Shown here: in pieces, positions 6,620-15,330 of the stretch
Layout: every line of letters begins with the position of its first letter
Position numbering within the stretch: the stretch's first letter is position 1
DNA from: Verrucomicrobiales bacterium
Lineage (GTDB): Bacteria > Verrucomicrobiota > Verrucomicrobiia > Limisphaerales > UBA9464
NCBI GenBank assembly: GCA_016793645.1
Contig: JAEUHD010000006.1
Location: 1-32,439 of the forward strand
Reading direction: 5' to 3'
Length of the DNA: 32,439 nucleotides
Notes under the pieces: model-generated
Told to the model about the DNA's origin: nothing
Databases searched by the model: none
The model's input: the letters and a program-made list of their open reading frames with translations, nothing else
Translations under genes and position numbers: made by a program

Positions 6620-9600
6620 ATGAAGACCTTCCGGTGTTTCCGTTGGTTCCTGGTCGCTGTCATCACCAACCTCGCCGGAGCCGACCTGGTGCCGGTCTCC
6701 GTTCGGGATGCCGGATCCGCGGCTCACTCCACGGCGTCCGGCCTGTCTGGAGCCGGCGGGTTCGCCGACGGGGACCGCCAGGTCTTCTTTTTGAGTGATG
6801 CGCCGGACCTGGTCGTCGAGGATCCCAATGGCACGGTCCAGGACCTCTTTCGCAGGGATCGCCGTGACGGCCGCACGGAGTTGGTGTCCCGCGCAACACC
6901 GGGGCCCCTGGGGTATCGCCCGGTCAGCGGTTTCTCGGTTTCCGGGGATGGGCGATGGGTTGCCTTGGAATGGGGCACCGACGTCGCCGCCCTGTTCGAC
7001 ACCAACGGAGTGCCGGATATCTACGCGCGGGATTTGACCGGGGGCGCCTTTCAACTCGTCAGTGTCCGGGTGGACGGAACGGGGGCGGGGGACGCCGCAG
7101 CGCTTCATCCCCTGATCTCCTCGGATGGGCGGTTCGTCGCCTTTGAGAGTGCGTCCACGAACCTGGTGGACGCGGTGGATTCGAATGCGGCGATCGATGT
7201 CTTTCTTCGGGATCTGCAGGTGGGGCGTACGGAGTTGATCAGTGTTTCGGCGCCCGGGATTGCCGCGGACCGCGAGTCCCGGTTGCTGGCGTTGAGTGAC
7301 GACGGCTCCGTGCTCGTGATGGAAAACTCCTCGGTGGGTCCGGGATCCCTGGAAGGCCTGTCCACCGAGCTTCTCGTGTGGCGCCGCGGGGATTCCGACC
7401 TGCGTCGCGTCGTGGTACCCGGCACACCCCTCCGGCCGGTTTCCCAGCCCCTTCCGGTGGGCGAAGCCGAGTTGTCGAGGGACGGCCGGAGGCTGGCGTT
7501 CAGTTTTCCGCCTTCCGCCGCCGTACCGACGGAGACCGTCGGGATTTGGGTGTTGAACCTGCAAACCTCGGAGATGGTTCACGCATCGGGCGGTCTGGAC
7601 GTGTCCTCCTCGGCTTTGGCGTTGGGTCCTGTGCTGTCCCCGGATGGTCGCACGATCGCCTTTGAGGTCGTTCGTGGCGATGGGGAGAACCCGCGTGTCC
7701 AGGTGGGGGTTTGGAGGGAGGGGGTTGGACTGCGAACCCTGTCCGAATGGGTGGGCGGGGGTGCGGGCACCGAACCGGCATCGTCGGTGGATCCGGTGGT
7801 GAGTCCAGATGGCCTTGCGGTGTTGTTTGCAACGGATGCTCCCGTGCCTGAAGCCGGGGTGACGGAGTCGGGCCGGTGGCAACTGTATCACCGGGTGTTG
7901 GAGACGGGAGCCACCCGCCTCGTCAGTCGTGAGGATGGAGTGACGCTTCCGGAGTTTGACGCCACCGGACGATGGATTGTGTTGTCGGAGCAGGAGCCCG
8001 TGATGGTCCCGGGGGATCGGAATGGGCAATCGGATGTGGTGGTGGTGGGTGTCCTGGAGGGCACTCGCGAGGTGGTGTCCTTGGTGGATCCGCTGGTGAT
8101 GGGACGGACGGCCTCGGGGAACAGCCGTGGCGGCCTGCGGTGGAGTGAGGATGGACGATTCCTGGCGTTTCGTTCCGACGCACCGGACCTGGTTCCCGGG
8201 GATGGCGGCAGGACCCTGGATGCATTCCTCTTCGACCGAATTTTGGGTGTGACGGTCGTCGCCACCGTGACGACCAACGGAAGTCCGGCAGGGCGCTTCC
8301 TGGATGGCTGGCTCAGTGGCGACGGGCGGCGCATGGTTTTTTCCCGGGAGGGGGGTGTCCTGACCCATCCTTCGGAGGATCTCCTGTCGCAGGTGTACGT
8401 TTGGGACCGTGTCTCCCGGCGACTGGAACTGGCGAGTGCTGCGGACGGCGTTGAAACGGCTCTGGCGGGAGCCAACGTGTTGTTGTCCGCAAGCGCGGAT
8501 GCCCGAACGGTTGCGTTTGCGCGGGGCCTTCCCCTCGCACCCCATCTCCTTGTCCGCGATCTGGACCGGCGCCGAACCTGGGAATTGAATGATCGTATCC
8601 TATATGGCCCCGTGGCAGGCGCGGCCAGCCGCCTGCAACTTTCCTCCGATGGGCGGGTCGCCTATCTGGGATCCCCCCGGCAGACGGGATATGTGGTCGT
8701 ACGGTTCGGGGACACGTGGGTAAAGGCGTTTGATGTCCTCGGGCGCGACGCCGTGCTCTGCGGCGACGGGCGGCACCTGGTGTATCGAAGGGATCGATTC
8801 GACGGGGATCCGGGAGTCTTCATCCAAGACATCCCGCAGGGAACGGTTCGGAGGTTGACCGACGCGGTTTGGACTCCACGAGAAATGCAGTCCACACCGG
8901 ATGGCGCGGTGTTGGTCTATGCGCGGACGGCCGATCCCGGGGCGGCCCCTGGGACGTCCCCGGTTCAGGTTTGGTCGATGCGGACGGCGACGGGGCAGGA
9001 GGAACTGATCAGTCGGACGCCCGGGGGGAACCCGGGTTCCGCGGACAGCCGCGAGCCGGTGATCTCCTCCGACGGACGATTCGTGGTCTTTCGGAGCTTC
9101 GCCGCAGATTTGGTCCCCGGGGACTCCAATGCGCAGCAGGACATTTTTGTCCATGATCGTTACACGGGGCACACCACCTTGTTGTCGCGCTCCGAATCCG
9201 GTTCGCTGGGAAATTCCCTCTCGACCCGACCGGAAATCAGCGCGGACGGACGGTTCGTCGCCTTCACCACCTTTGCAGACAATCTGGTTTCCGGAGATGG
9301 GAACGGGTCGGGCGACGTGGTGATGACGCCCCTGTCCTGGGAGTCCGCGCCCGACCTTGACGGCGATGGTTTGCCCGACGGATGGGAGCGGGACCAGTTT
9401 GGATCCCTGGCGGAGGATTCGGGTGGAGACCCGGACGGCGACGGGACGAACAACGCTGCGGAGTACTCCGCAAGGACGGTTCCCACGGATCCCGCGTCGC
9501 TATGGAAGGTCGTTGTCTCCGGGGATGCCGGACGCCCCGGACTTGAGTGGATTGGACACGCCGGGGTTTCGTATCGCGTGCAACGGAGAGATTCCCTCGG

Positions 9601-9715
9601 CGGGACGCTGGAGTGGACCCAGGTGGGCGACCTGATTTCCGGGTATGGCGGGATACTTCGGGCGGAACTTCCGGAGACCGCGGCCGGAGGATTCTTTCGT
9701 GTAGTCGTGGAATAG
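6620..9715 (+). CDS. Secreted PD40/TolB-like beta-propeller protein, second of tandem pair
   Basis: The 1031-residue product is a paralog of the preceding gene in length, layout and motifs. A short signal peptide (MKTFRCFRWFLVAVITNLAG) leads into a sequence starting ADLVPVSVRD, against SEPVPVTVRL in the first copy. Propeller repeats recur, for example ISSDGRFVAFESASTNLVD and ISSDGRFVVFRSFAADLVPG followed by DIFVHD. From about residue 912 come DLDGDGLPDGWE and GDPDGDGTNNAAEY, then a C-terminal module (GHAGVSYRVQ ... EWTQVGDLISGY ... FFRVVVE). The copies have diverged widely, so the duplication is old. The ATG follows CCCCAAACCC rather than a Shine-Dalgarno sequence. Likely an exported surface protein; the partner is unknown. 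Confidence 0.88.
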   Translation: MKTFRCFRWFLVAVITNLAGADLVPVSVRDAGSAAHSTASGLSGAGGFADGDRQVFFLSDAPDLVVEDPNGTVQDLFRRDRRDGRTELVSRATPGPLGYRPVSGFSVSGDGRWVALEWGTDVAALFDTNGVPDIYARDLTGGAFQLVSVRVDGTGAGDAAALHPLISSDGRFVAFESASTNLVDAVDSNAAIDVFLRDLQVGRTELISVSAPGIAADRESRLLALSDDGSVLVMENSSVGPGSLEGLSTELLVWRRGDSDLRRVVVPGTPLRPVSQPLPVGEAELSRDGRRLAFSFPPSAAVPTETVGIWVLNLQTSEMVHASGGLDVSSSALALGPVLSPDGRTIAFEVVRGDGENPRVQVGVWREGVGLRTLSEWVGGGAGTEPASSVDPVVSPDGLAVLFATDAPVPEAGVTESGRWQLYHRVLETGATRLVSREDGVTLPEFDATGRWIVLSEQEPVMVPGDRNGQSDVVVVGVLEGTREVVSLVDPLVMGRTASGNSRGGLRWSEDGRFLAFRSDAPDLVPGDGGRTLDAFLFDRILGVTVVATVTTNGSPAGRFLDGWLSGDGRRMVFSREGGVLTHPSEDLLSQVYVWDRVSRRLELASAADGVETALAGANVLLSASADARTVAFARGLPLAPHLLVRDLDRRRTWELNDRILYGPVAGAASRLQLSSDGRVAYLGSPRQTGYVVVRFGDTWVKAFDVLGRDAVLCGDGRHLVYRRDRFDGDPGVFIQDIPQGTVRRLTDAVWTPREMQSTPDGAVLVYARTADPGAAPGTSPVQVWSMRTATGQEELISRTPGGNPGSADSREPVISSDGRFVVFRSFAADLVPGDSNAQQDIFVHDRYTGHTTLLSRSESGSLGNSLSTRPEISADGRFVAFTTFADNLVSGDGNGSGDVVMTPLSWESAPDLDGDGLPDGWERDQFGSLAEDSGGDPDGDGTNNAAEYSARTVPTDPASLWKVVVSGDAGRPGLEWIGHAGVSYRVQRRDSLGGTLEWTQVGDLISGYGGILRAELPETAAGGFFRVVVE

Positions 9716-9731
9716 ATGTCCCGGGAGGCGA

Positions 9732-9764
9732 CGCGAATCGGGCTCGCATCGGGACCCGTTCGCG
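9732..9764 (+). terminator. GC-rich hairpin after second PD40 gene
   Basis: CGCGAA-T-CGGG (9732-9742) pairs with CCCGTTCGCG (9755-9764): ten pairs, one bulged T and a 12-base loop. It starts 16 bp after the stop and has no T-run. It sits in the 68-bp gap before the oxoamine synthase gene, in the same place as the hairpin after the first PD40 gene. Confidence 0.4.
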
Positions 9765-9783
9765 GCTTCCGTCGGTCCAGGCC

Positions 9784-10944
9784 ATGAGCGTACGTCGGAC
9801 ACGGCGAGAACCGGATCACGCTCCCCTGACGTTTGTGGATGCCACCCACATTCGCGTGGGGCGGCGACGGCTGCTGTACTTCGGCGGCTGCGACTACCTC
9901 GGACTGGCGTGGCACCCTGACGTGCGTGCGTCCATGCGGAAGGCGCTGACCACCGGACCCACGCAAACGGGCGCCTCGCGAACCACCACGGGTGAGCACC
10001 GGATCTATTTCGAGGTCGAGCAGGCCCTGGCCCGCTTCTTCCAATTTCCCGCCGCCGCCCTGGTGTCCTGTGGATACCTCGCGCCCCTCGCAGCCCTTCA
10101 AGCGCTGCGCCCGTGGGTGGGTTCCGTGGTTCTCAATTCAGAGTCCCACGCCTGTGTCCGCGACGCCGCCGCGGCGTCGGGACTCCCGCTTCTTCGCATG
10201 ACCGATTCCCATCCGGACTCGCTGGTTCGATGTCTGAAGCGGCTGCCCCAAGGGTCGCGTCCGGTGCTGTTGACCGATGGGACCTTTGGTATTCGCGGGG
10301 GAATGGCTCCCGTGGATGCCTACCTGCGGCATCTTCCGCGTCGCGGCTGGATGGTGGTTGACGATGCGCACGGCGCGGGCGTGGTGGGGCCGGGGGGGCG
10401 GGGGATCGTTGCCCGATATGGAATTCAGGATCCGAGGGTGGCGGTGACGATGAGCCTCGCGAAGGCCGTGGGTGTTTCCGGGGGAGCCGTGTTGGGAACT
10501 GGGGAGGTGATTCAATCCCTGCGCAAGGCCGGGCCGTATGTGGGGAGCACGGCGATGCCGCTGGCGATCCCATCCGGAATTCTCGCGGCGTTGCGGGTGA
10601 TCCGGCGCGAGCCGGGGCGGATCCGCCGGGCGCAGGCGCTTCAGCGCCGGCTGTTCGAGCGTCTTCCGGAGCATCCGGCGGTTCGGGGATGCCCGGAAAC
10701 GCCGGTGACGGCGGTGAATCCCTCCTCGCCCACCGAGGCTGAGGCCGTGCGGCGGGCCTTGTTGGACGCAGGCATCCTCCCGACATGGATTCGATATCCG
10801 GGCGGTGCGGCGGACGGATTCTTCCGCTTCGCGGTGAGTGCCGAGCATATGGAGTCCGAGGTGGACCTGTTGGCAGGAGCTTTGTCGACCGCGTTGGAGG
10901 TCTGGCCAAAAGGGGGCGGGTTGACGGGGCGGGCTTCGAGTTGA
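9784..10944 (+). CDS. Alpha-oxoamine synthase family aminotransferase (BioF/KBL-like)
   Basis: The 386-residue product is a fold-type I PLP enzyme. Family marks in order: YFGGCDYLGLAWHP (residues 32-45), SRTTTGEHRIYFEVEQALA (65-83), H122 in SESHAC for ring stacking, VVDDAHGAGVVGPGGRG (191-207) with D194 and H196, and MSLAKAVG (223-230) with K227 as the likely Schiff-base lysine. The family joins an amino acid to an acyl-CoA with loss of CO2 (biotin, heme, sphingolipid and threonine pathways). Some usual residues differ: the segment usually like TEGVFSMDG reads TDGTFGIRG. No biotin genes are near, so naming it bioF would be unsafe; a lipid or secondary-metabolite role is equally possible. ATG 9784 was chosen because homology starts there; an open frame continues upstream into the PD40 gene. 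It is followed after 10 bp by the beta-helix gene, suggesting co-transcription. Confidence 0.85.
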   Translation: MSVRRTRREPDHAPLTFVDATHIRVGRRRLLYFGGCDYLGLAWHPDVRASMRKALTTGPTQTGASRTTTGEHRIYFEVEQALARFFQFPAAALVSCGYLAPLAALQALRPWVGSVVLNSESHACVRDAAAASGLPLLRMTDSHPDSLVRCLKRLPQGSRPVLLTDGTFGIRGGMAPVDAYLRHLPRRGWMVVDDAHGAGVVGPGGRGIVARYGIQDPRVAVTMSLAKAVGVSGGAVLGTGEVIQSLRKAGPYVGSTAMPLAIPSGILAALRVIRREPGRIRRAQALQRRLFERLPEHPAVRGCPETPVTAVNPSSPTEAEAVRRALLDAGILPTWIRYPGGAADGFFRFAVSAEHMESEVDLLAGALSTALEVWPKGGGLTGRASS

Positions 10945-10954
10945 GGGTTCGCCG

Positions 10955-12811
10955 ATGAATGGTTCGGGAAAGGGGCCACGGGCTTCGGTCAGGTTGGGAT
11001 TGGTGTTCCTGTCCTTCGGACTTCGGGTTCTCGGTGGCGGGACCTTTCCGGAAAATCCCCGCGTGGTGGACGTCACGAAGCCGCCGTACTCGGCCCGCGG
11101 GGACGGCGTCTCCGATGACACCGAGGCGCTTCAGCGGGCGTTCCAGGATCATGTCGGCCGAAACCATTTGCTGTGGTTTCCCAGGGGCGTTTACCGGGTA
11201 ACCCGCACCCTCACCTGGCCCAAGCGCTGGGAGGGTCGTGAGAACTGGGGCATGACGTGGGTGCGGGGTGAGGATCGGGACCAGACCGTCCTCCGGTTGG
11301 CGGATGGAGTCTTTCCTGATCGGCAAAGGCCTGGGGCCATTCTGGACTGCGGGGGATTCGGATCCGCAGACTGGTTCCACAATTATGTGGAGTCGATCTC
11401 CTTTGACGTGGGCGGCGGCAACGCCGGGGCGGTGGGACTCCGGTTTTACTCGAACAATTCCGGGGCGGTGCGTCATTGCCGGTTCCGAGCCGGGGAGAAC
11501 AGCGGGCTTATTGGATTGGATCTCGGCACCCGGGACATGAATGGGCCGCTGCTCGTTCAGGATTGCGAGATCCAGGGCTTCGAACGCGGCGTGTATACGG
11601 CCCATGCCGTCAACAGCCAGACGTTCGAGCGGTTGCGTCTGCGGGGCCAACGCCAGGCGGGTTTCGAGAACGAGGGGCAGATCCTGAGCCTTCGGGGTTT
11701 GACCAGTGAGAACCAGGTGCCCGCGGTGAGGACCTATGGAACGCTTTGCCTGTTGGACGCCGACCTGACCGGACTCGGGCCCGCGAAGGAGGTCCCGGCC
11801 CTGGTGAACTACAATGGAGGCGTCGTATTTCTGCGCGACGTTCGGACTCGTGGGTATCGCCGGGCCGTGGGGGATGTCGCGTCCCCGGATGTTGGCGCCG
11901 CCCTGCGGGTGGAGGGATCGGACAAACCCGGGAGTCTCGGGCCGGAGGTTGTGGAGTACGGGTCTCTCCCGGTGACGCGGCTGTTCGCTGCGACCGGAGG
12001 CTCCCTGCGTCTGCCGGTTCGAGAGACGCCGGACGTGCCATGGGATCCCCCTTCGGAATGGGCGGTGGTGGACGCCTTTGGGGCGGACCCGGATGGCGTG
12101 CGGGATTCCTCGGGCGCGATTCAGAGGGCCATCGACTCGGGAGCGACCACGGTGTTTCTTCCCGGGAGCTACCGGCTGCTCACCCCGGTGGTGATCCGGG
12201 GAGTGGTGAGGCGGGTGATCGGGCTTGGTGGGACCATCAACTATGGTCACGGACTGAAGCCGGATCTTCGCATTGCCGATGGGACCGCACCGGTGGTGGT
12301 GCTGGAGCATTTCTCCAACATTCATGGCGGACTGGAAATCGCGACCGGGCGGACGGTGGTCCTGAGGAGCGTCGCTGACTGCGATTTGACCTCCACGGCT
12401 GCGGCGGAGGAAGCCGAGTGGTTCCTGGAGGATGTCGTGACCCATGGCCTCCACGTGAAGCGGCAGACACTGTGGGCCCGCCAACTCAATATCGAGAACG
12501 AGGGAACCCACTTCACCAATGACGGCGGGACCGCGTGGATTCTGGGTTACAAGACCGAACGGGGTGGAACGCTCGTTCGAACCCTGCGCGGCGGGCGCAC
12601 GGAAATCCTCGGCGGCTTCAGTTACACAACGACTGCCGGTCAGTTGGCACCGATGCTGGTGAACGAGGATTCGGATGTCTTCGCATTCCTGGCCGAGATT
12701 TGCTACTCGGGAGATCCCTTCCACGTGCGGGTTCAGGAGTCCCGGAATGGCGAGGTTCGCAAACGACTTCAGGGCGAGGGCCTGACGCTCCCTTACGTCG
12801 GGCGCAGGTGA
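10955..12811 (+). CDS. Secreted pectate-lyase-3 type beta-helix protein
   Basis: The 618-residue product has a hydrophobic N-terminus (VRLGLVFLSFGLRVLGGG) consistent with a signal peptide. Two pectate_lyase_3 (GH28/GH55-like) entry motifs are visible: YSARGDGVSDDTEALQRAF at residues 45-63 and DAFGADPDGVRDSSGAIQRA near 373-392. Each is followed by a wall-like string of strands (WFPRGVYRVTRTL; VFLPGSYRLLTPVVI), as in tandem right-handed beta-helices. Such proteins bind or cleave polysaccharides; catalytic residues cannot be assigned by eye, so the substrate is open. The ATG lies 10 bp after the oxoamine synthase stop, pointing to a two-gene unit. It lacks the calcium motifs and C-terminal module seen in the other large secreted proteins here. 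Confidence 0.8.
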   Translation: MNGSGKGPRASVRLGLVFLSFGLRVLGGGTFPENPRVVDVTKPPYSARGDGVSDDTEALQRAFQDHVGRNHLLWFPRGVYRVTRTLTWPKRWEGRENWGMTWVRGEDRDQTVLRLADGVFPDRQRPGAILDCGGFGSADWFHNYVESISFDVGGGNAGAVGLRFYSNNSGAVRHCRFRAGENSGLIGLDLGTRDMNGPLLVQDCEIQGFERGVYTAHAVNSQTFERLRLRGQRQAGFENEGQILSLRGLTSENQVPAVRTYGTLCLLDADLTGLGPAKEVPALVNYNGGVVFLRDVRTRGYRRAVGDVASPDVGAALRVEGSDKPGSLGPEVVEYGSLPVTRLFAATGGSLRLPVRETPDVPWDPPSEWAVVDAFGADPDGVRDSSGAIQRAIDSGATTVFLPGSYRLLTPVVIRGVVRRVIGLGGTINYGHGLKPDLRIADGTAPVVVLEHFSNIHGGLEIATGRTVVLRSVADCDLTSTAAAEEAEWFLEDVVTHGLHVKRQTLWARQLNIENEGTHFTNDGGTAWILGYKTERGGTLVRTLRGGRTEILGGFSYTTTAGQLAPMLVNEDSDVFAFLAEICYSGDPFHVRVQESRNGEVRKRLQGEGLTLPYVGRR

Positions 12812-12958
12812 CCTGGGAACCGGTTTCCGGGAAGCGTGTGAACGTGTCTCGCGGTTTTGGTAGGTATCCCTCGGACCAGGGACGGTACGTCCGCGGAACC
12901 CAAAAACCTACAGCCAGGTCACGCTCCTGAGAATTCGACGCGACAGTGCGCCGCGCGC

Positions 12959-12988
12959 TTGCGATCCGATATGGGCGCTGTCGTTAAT
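12959..12988 (+). promoter_or_regulatory. Possible sigma-70-like promoter before glycosyltransferase
   Basis: In the 215-bp gap 12812-13026, TTGCGA (12959-12964) and GTTAAT (12983-12988) are 18 bp apart and about 40 bp ahead of the ATG at 13027. The match is partial, and nothing else was recognised in the gap. Confidence 0.25.
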
Positions 12989-13026
12989 GGCGATCGTACC
13001 GAAGTTTCCAGAAACCACCTGTCCGA

Positions 13027-14169
13027 ATGGCGAAGATCTTCTTCAGCCTCGCCGGCGAGGGGCGAGGGCACGCAACCCGGGTGCGCACCCTGGTCGAAGC
13101 CCTGCGGGACGACCATCAAGTGACGGTGTTTGCCCCGGGTGAGGCGGGGGTGTTTCTGCTCCCGCTGTATCAGGGGACGAACGTGTGCATCCGGCGGATG
13201 CCTGGGCTTCAGTTCGAATACACGGAGGACCGCCGAATCGACTTCCGTAGAACGATCGGTGCCGGCGCCCAGTATCTCGGTCAGCTCCCGCGATTGATCC
13301 GTGACCTCGAACGGGTCGCCCGGGAGGAACGTCCCGACCTGATGATCAGTGATTTTGAACCGGCCCTGCCCCGCGTCGCCAGGAAACTCGGCATTCCCCT
13401 GCTGAGCATCGACCACCAGCATTTTCTGTCCTGTTATGATCTCTCATCGCTGCCGATTCGGCTGAGATGGCATGCCGCGTACATGGGATGGGTCGTCCGC
13501 GCGCTGGTGAATGGTCAGCGGGAAACCGTCGTTTCTTCGTTCTATTTTCCGCCCCTCAGGAAGGGATGCCGTTCCGTAACCCAGGTTGGAGTGATGTTGC
13601 GTCCGGAGGTGCGCACTGCTTCGGTGTTTCAGGGGTCCCACCTGGTGGCGTATTGGCGACGATTCGCTCCACCCCGGGTCATGGATGCCCTGGCCTCGAT
13701 CGGTCGGGAGGTCCGGGTGTATGGCCTCGGAGTTCATCCCCGCCGGGGTGGCTTGGTGTTTTGCCAGATCGACGAACACCGGTTTCTTGAGGACCTGGCG
13801 ACCTGTGATGCGCTGATCTCGACCGCGGGAAACCAACTGGTCGGGGAGGCTCTTTTCCTCAACAAGCCGGTGCTGGCCCTTCCGGAGGCGCGAAACTTCG
13901 AGCAGTACCTCAACGCGGAGTTTCTCAGGTTGAGCGGAGCCGGCCATGCCGTGGAACTGGAGCGGGTCACTGCGAAGGATCTCCGACTGTTTCTGGATTC
14001 GCTGGACCACCTCAGGCCGCGGATCGACCGACCTCGCATGGACGGGTTACAGCCCACCCTCGCCGTGATTCGGAAGCACCTCCCGATCTCCGCATCCGCC
14101 CGGGAGTTTCGACCCAGGGGTTTCCATCAACCCGACCGCAAAGCGCGGTCCTTTCCCGTACTCTCATGA
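13027..14169 (+). CDS. Glycosyltransferase family protein (GT-B type, Glyco_trans_1_3-like)
   Basis: The 380-residue product opens MAKIFFSLAGEGRGHATR. The G-E-G-R-G-H-x-x-R turn at residues 10-18 is typical of the GT-B transferases grouped as Glyco_trans_1_3, related to UDP-sugar transferases of the MurG/UGT type. A sugar-nucleotide site is suggested near residues 263-297 (LISTAGNQLVGEALFLNKPVLALPE). There is no signal peptide or clear membrane helix, so it probably acts on the cytoplasmic side. Donor and acceptor cannot be read from the sequence. Its last codons overlap the radical SAM gene by 4 bp (ATGA), a sign of translational coupling. The final 30 residues are basic and proline-containing (FRPRGFHQPDRKARSFPVLS) and look like an added tail beyond the fold. 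Confidence 0.85.
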   Translation: MAKIFFSLAGEGRGHATRVRTLVEALRDDHQVTVFAPGEAGVFLLPLYQGTNVCIRRMPGLQFEYTEDRRIDFRRTIGAGAQYLGQLPRLIRDLERVAREERPDLMISDFEPALPRVARKLGIPLLSIDHQHFLSCYDLSSLPIRLRWHAAYMGWVVRALVNGQRETVVSSFYFPPLRKGCRSVTQVGVMLRPEVRTASVFQGSHLVAYWRRFAPPRVMDALASIGREVRVYGLGVHPRRGGLVFCQIDEHRFLEDLATCDALISTAGNQLVGEALFLNKPVLALPEARNFEQYLNAEFLRLSGAGHAVELERVTAKDLRLFLDSLDHLRPRIDRPRMDGLQPTLAVIRKHLPISASAREFRPRGFHQPDRKARSFPVLS

Positions 14170-15233
14170 GAATCGTCTCCCTCGTGAAGGCGATGGCTGA
14201 CGTCCGCCGGGGCCGTCCATCCCCTCCGCGATTCCTGACCTATATCGTCACATGGAACTGCAACGCCCGGTGCATCATGTGTGATTGCTGGAAGAAGGAG
14301 TCCCCGGAGGATCTGTCCCTGGAGGAGGTGGACCGGATTTTTGCCCAGCTTCCGCGACTGGATGCCGTCCGGCTCACGGGTGGGGAACCCTTTGTCCGCG
14401 CCGATTTGCGGGCCATCGCCGAAATCACCCTCCGGCGTCTTCGACCGCTGTTCCTCCATGTCACCACCAATGGATTCCTGACACCGCGCATCGTCGAGTT
14501 CTGCGAAACGCGTCCCCGGGAGCTTCCGCTCCGGCTGCTCGTTTCCCTGGATGGCACGCGGGAAAAGCACAATCACGTTCGCGGCCGTGGGATCGCGTGG
14601 GACACCGCGTTTGCCACCGTCAAGGCGCTGGCGCCGCGGCAGCGGGAGCTCAATCTGGAACTTTCGGTCAACCAAACCATTGTGGATGCGGATGGTCCCG
14701 CTGAGTACCGGCGCCTGCGTGAGGTTCTGAAGCCGCTGGGCGTGAGGCTTCAGGTGGTCATGGCCTACGACGTGAGCGCCACCTACAGCCTGACGGAGGA
14801 ATTGGATGCAGCCCCGTCGATTGCCGGCCAGTTCTCCACCTTTGGTCGGCTGACACCGGAACAGACGGCGGAGCTTCTGGATGAAGTGGAGCGCGACGCC
14901 GCCGCGTTCCCATTCGCAGAGCGCGTCAGCAAGCGGTACTACACCCGCGGAATTCGCAACCGACTGCTGGGGGGTAAAGGCAGTCCGAATCCGCCTTGCG
15001 TCGCCCTCAATGCTCATTTGCGGCTTTATCCCGATGGCGACATGCCCACGTGCCAATTCAACAGCCGTCGGGTGGGGAACCTGCGCCGCCAGTCCTTTGA
15101 TGAGGTCTGGGGAGGCGACCTCATCCAACGTCAGCGGGCGTGGGTGCGTCAGTGCCCTGGGTGTTGGGCCGAATGTGAGGTCCTTCCGAATGCGATCTAC
15201 AGCGGGGACCTGCTCCGGGCCCTGGTGCGGTGA
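14166..15233 (+). CDS. Radical SAM protein with SPASM-like C-terminus
   Basis: The 355-residue product has the radical SAM cluster motif C32-x3-C36-x2-C39 (CNARCIMC) and the SAM-binding GGEP at 72-75 (RLTGGEPF). Strand LLVSLDG and helix patterns of the partial TIM barrel follow. The C-terminus has five more cysteines (C278, C296, C330, C333, C337; for example QCPGCWAEC), spaced like a SPASM or twitch domain carrying an extra Fe-S cluster. Such enzymes modify peptides, proteins, sugars or lipids by radical chemistry. No small precursor-peptide gene is seen nearby. The 4-bp overlap with the glycosyltransferase suggests the two act in one pathway, perhaps on a cell-surface lipid or sugar. The start ATG at 14166 is fixed by that overlap. 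Confidence 0.9.
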   Translation: MRIVSLVKAMADVRRGRPSPPRFLTYIVTWNCNARCIMCDCWKKESPEDLSLEEVDRIFAQLPRLDAVRLTGGEPFVRADLRAIAEITLRRLRPLFLHVTTNGFLTPRIVEFCETRPRELPLRLLVSLDGTREKHNHVRGRGIAWDTAFATVKALAPRQRELNLELSVNQTIVDADGPAEYRRLREVLKPLGVRLQVVMAYDVSATYSLTEELDAAPSIAGQFSTFGRLTPEQTAELLDEVERDAAAFPFAERVSKRYYTRGIRNRLLGGKGSPNPPCVALNAHLRLYPDGDMPTCQFNSRRVGNLRRQSFDEVWGGDLIQRQRAWVRQCPGCWAECEVLPNAIYSGDLLRALVR

Positions 15234-15330
15234 CCTGCCAAATTCCGGTGTCGTTTCGTTGGGGGCAGGCCGTCGGGGAACCTCGGAACGGCAGGGGACC
15301 GGGGGGCCGTTTCGAGGGAGTCGGTCGACG

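Noticed and set aside
6572-8545. Minus-strand open frame of 657 codons
   Set aside because: Antisense to the second PD40 gene; composition is that of a shadow frame.
10133-12724. Minus-strand open frame of 863 codons
   Set aside because: Antisense to the oxoamine synthase and beta-helix genes, which have clear motifs. The product is Arg/Pro/His-rich without domains.
12896-12912. ACCCAAAAACCTACAG resembling the CCCCAAAACCTATG leader of the PD40 gene
   Set aside because: There is no start codon and no following frame with a signal peptide, so the resemblance is probably chance.
15234-15269. CCTGCC ... GGCAGG inverted repeat after the radical SAM gene
   Set aside because: A 6-bp stem with a 24-base loop and no T-run is too weak to call a terminator.
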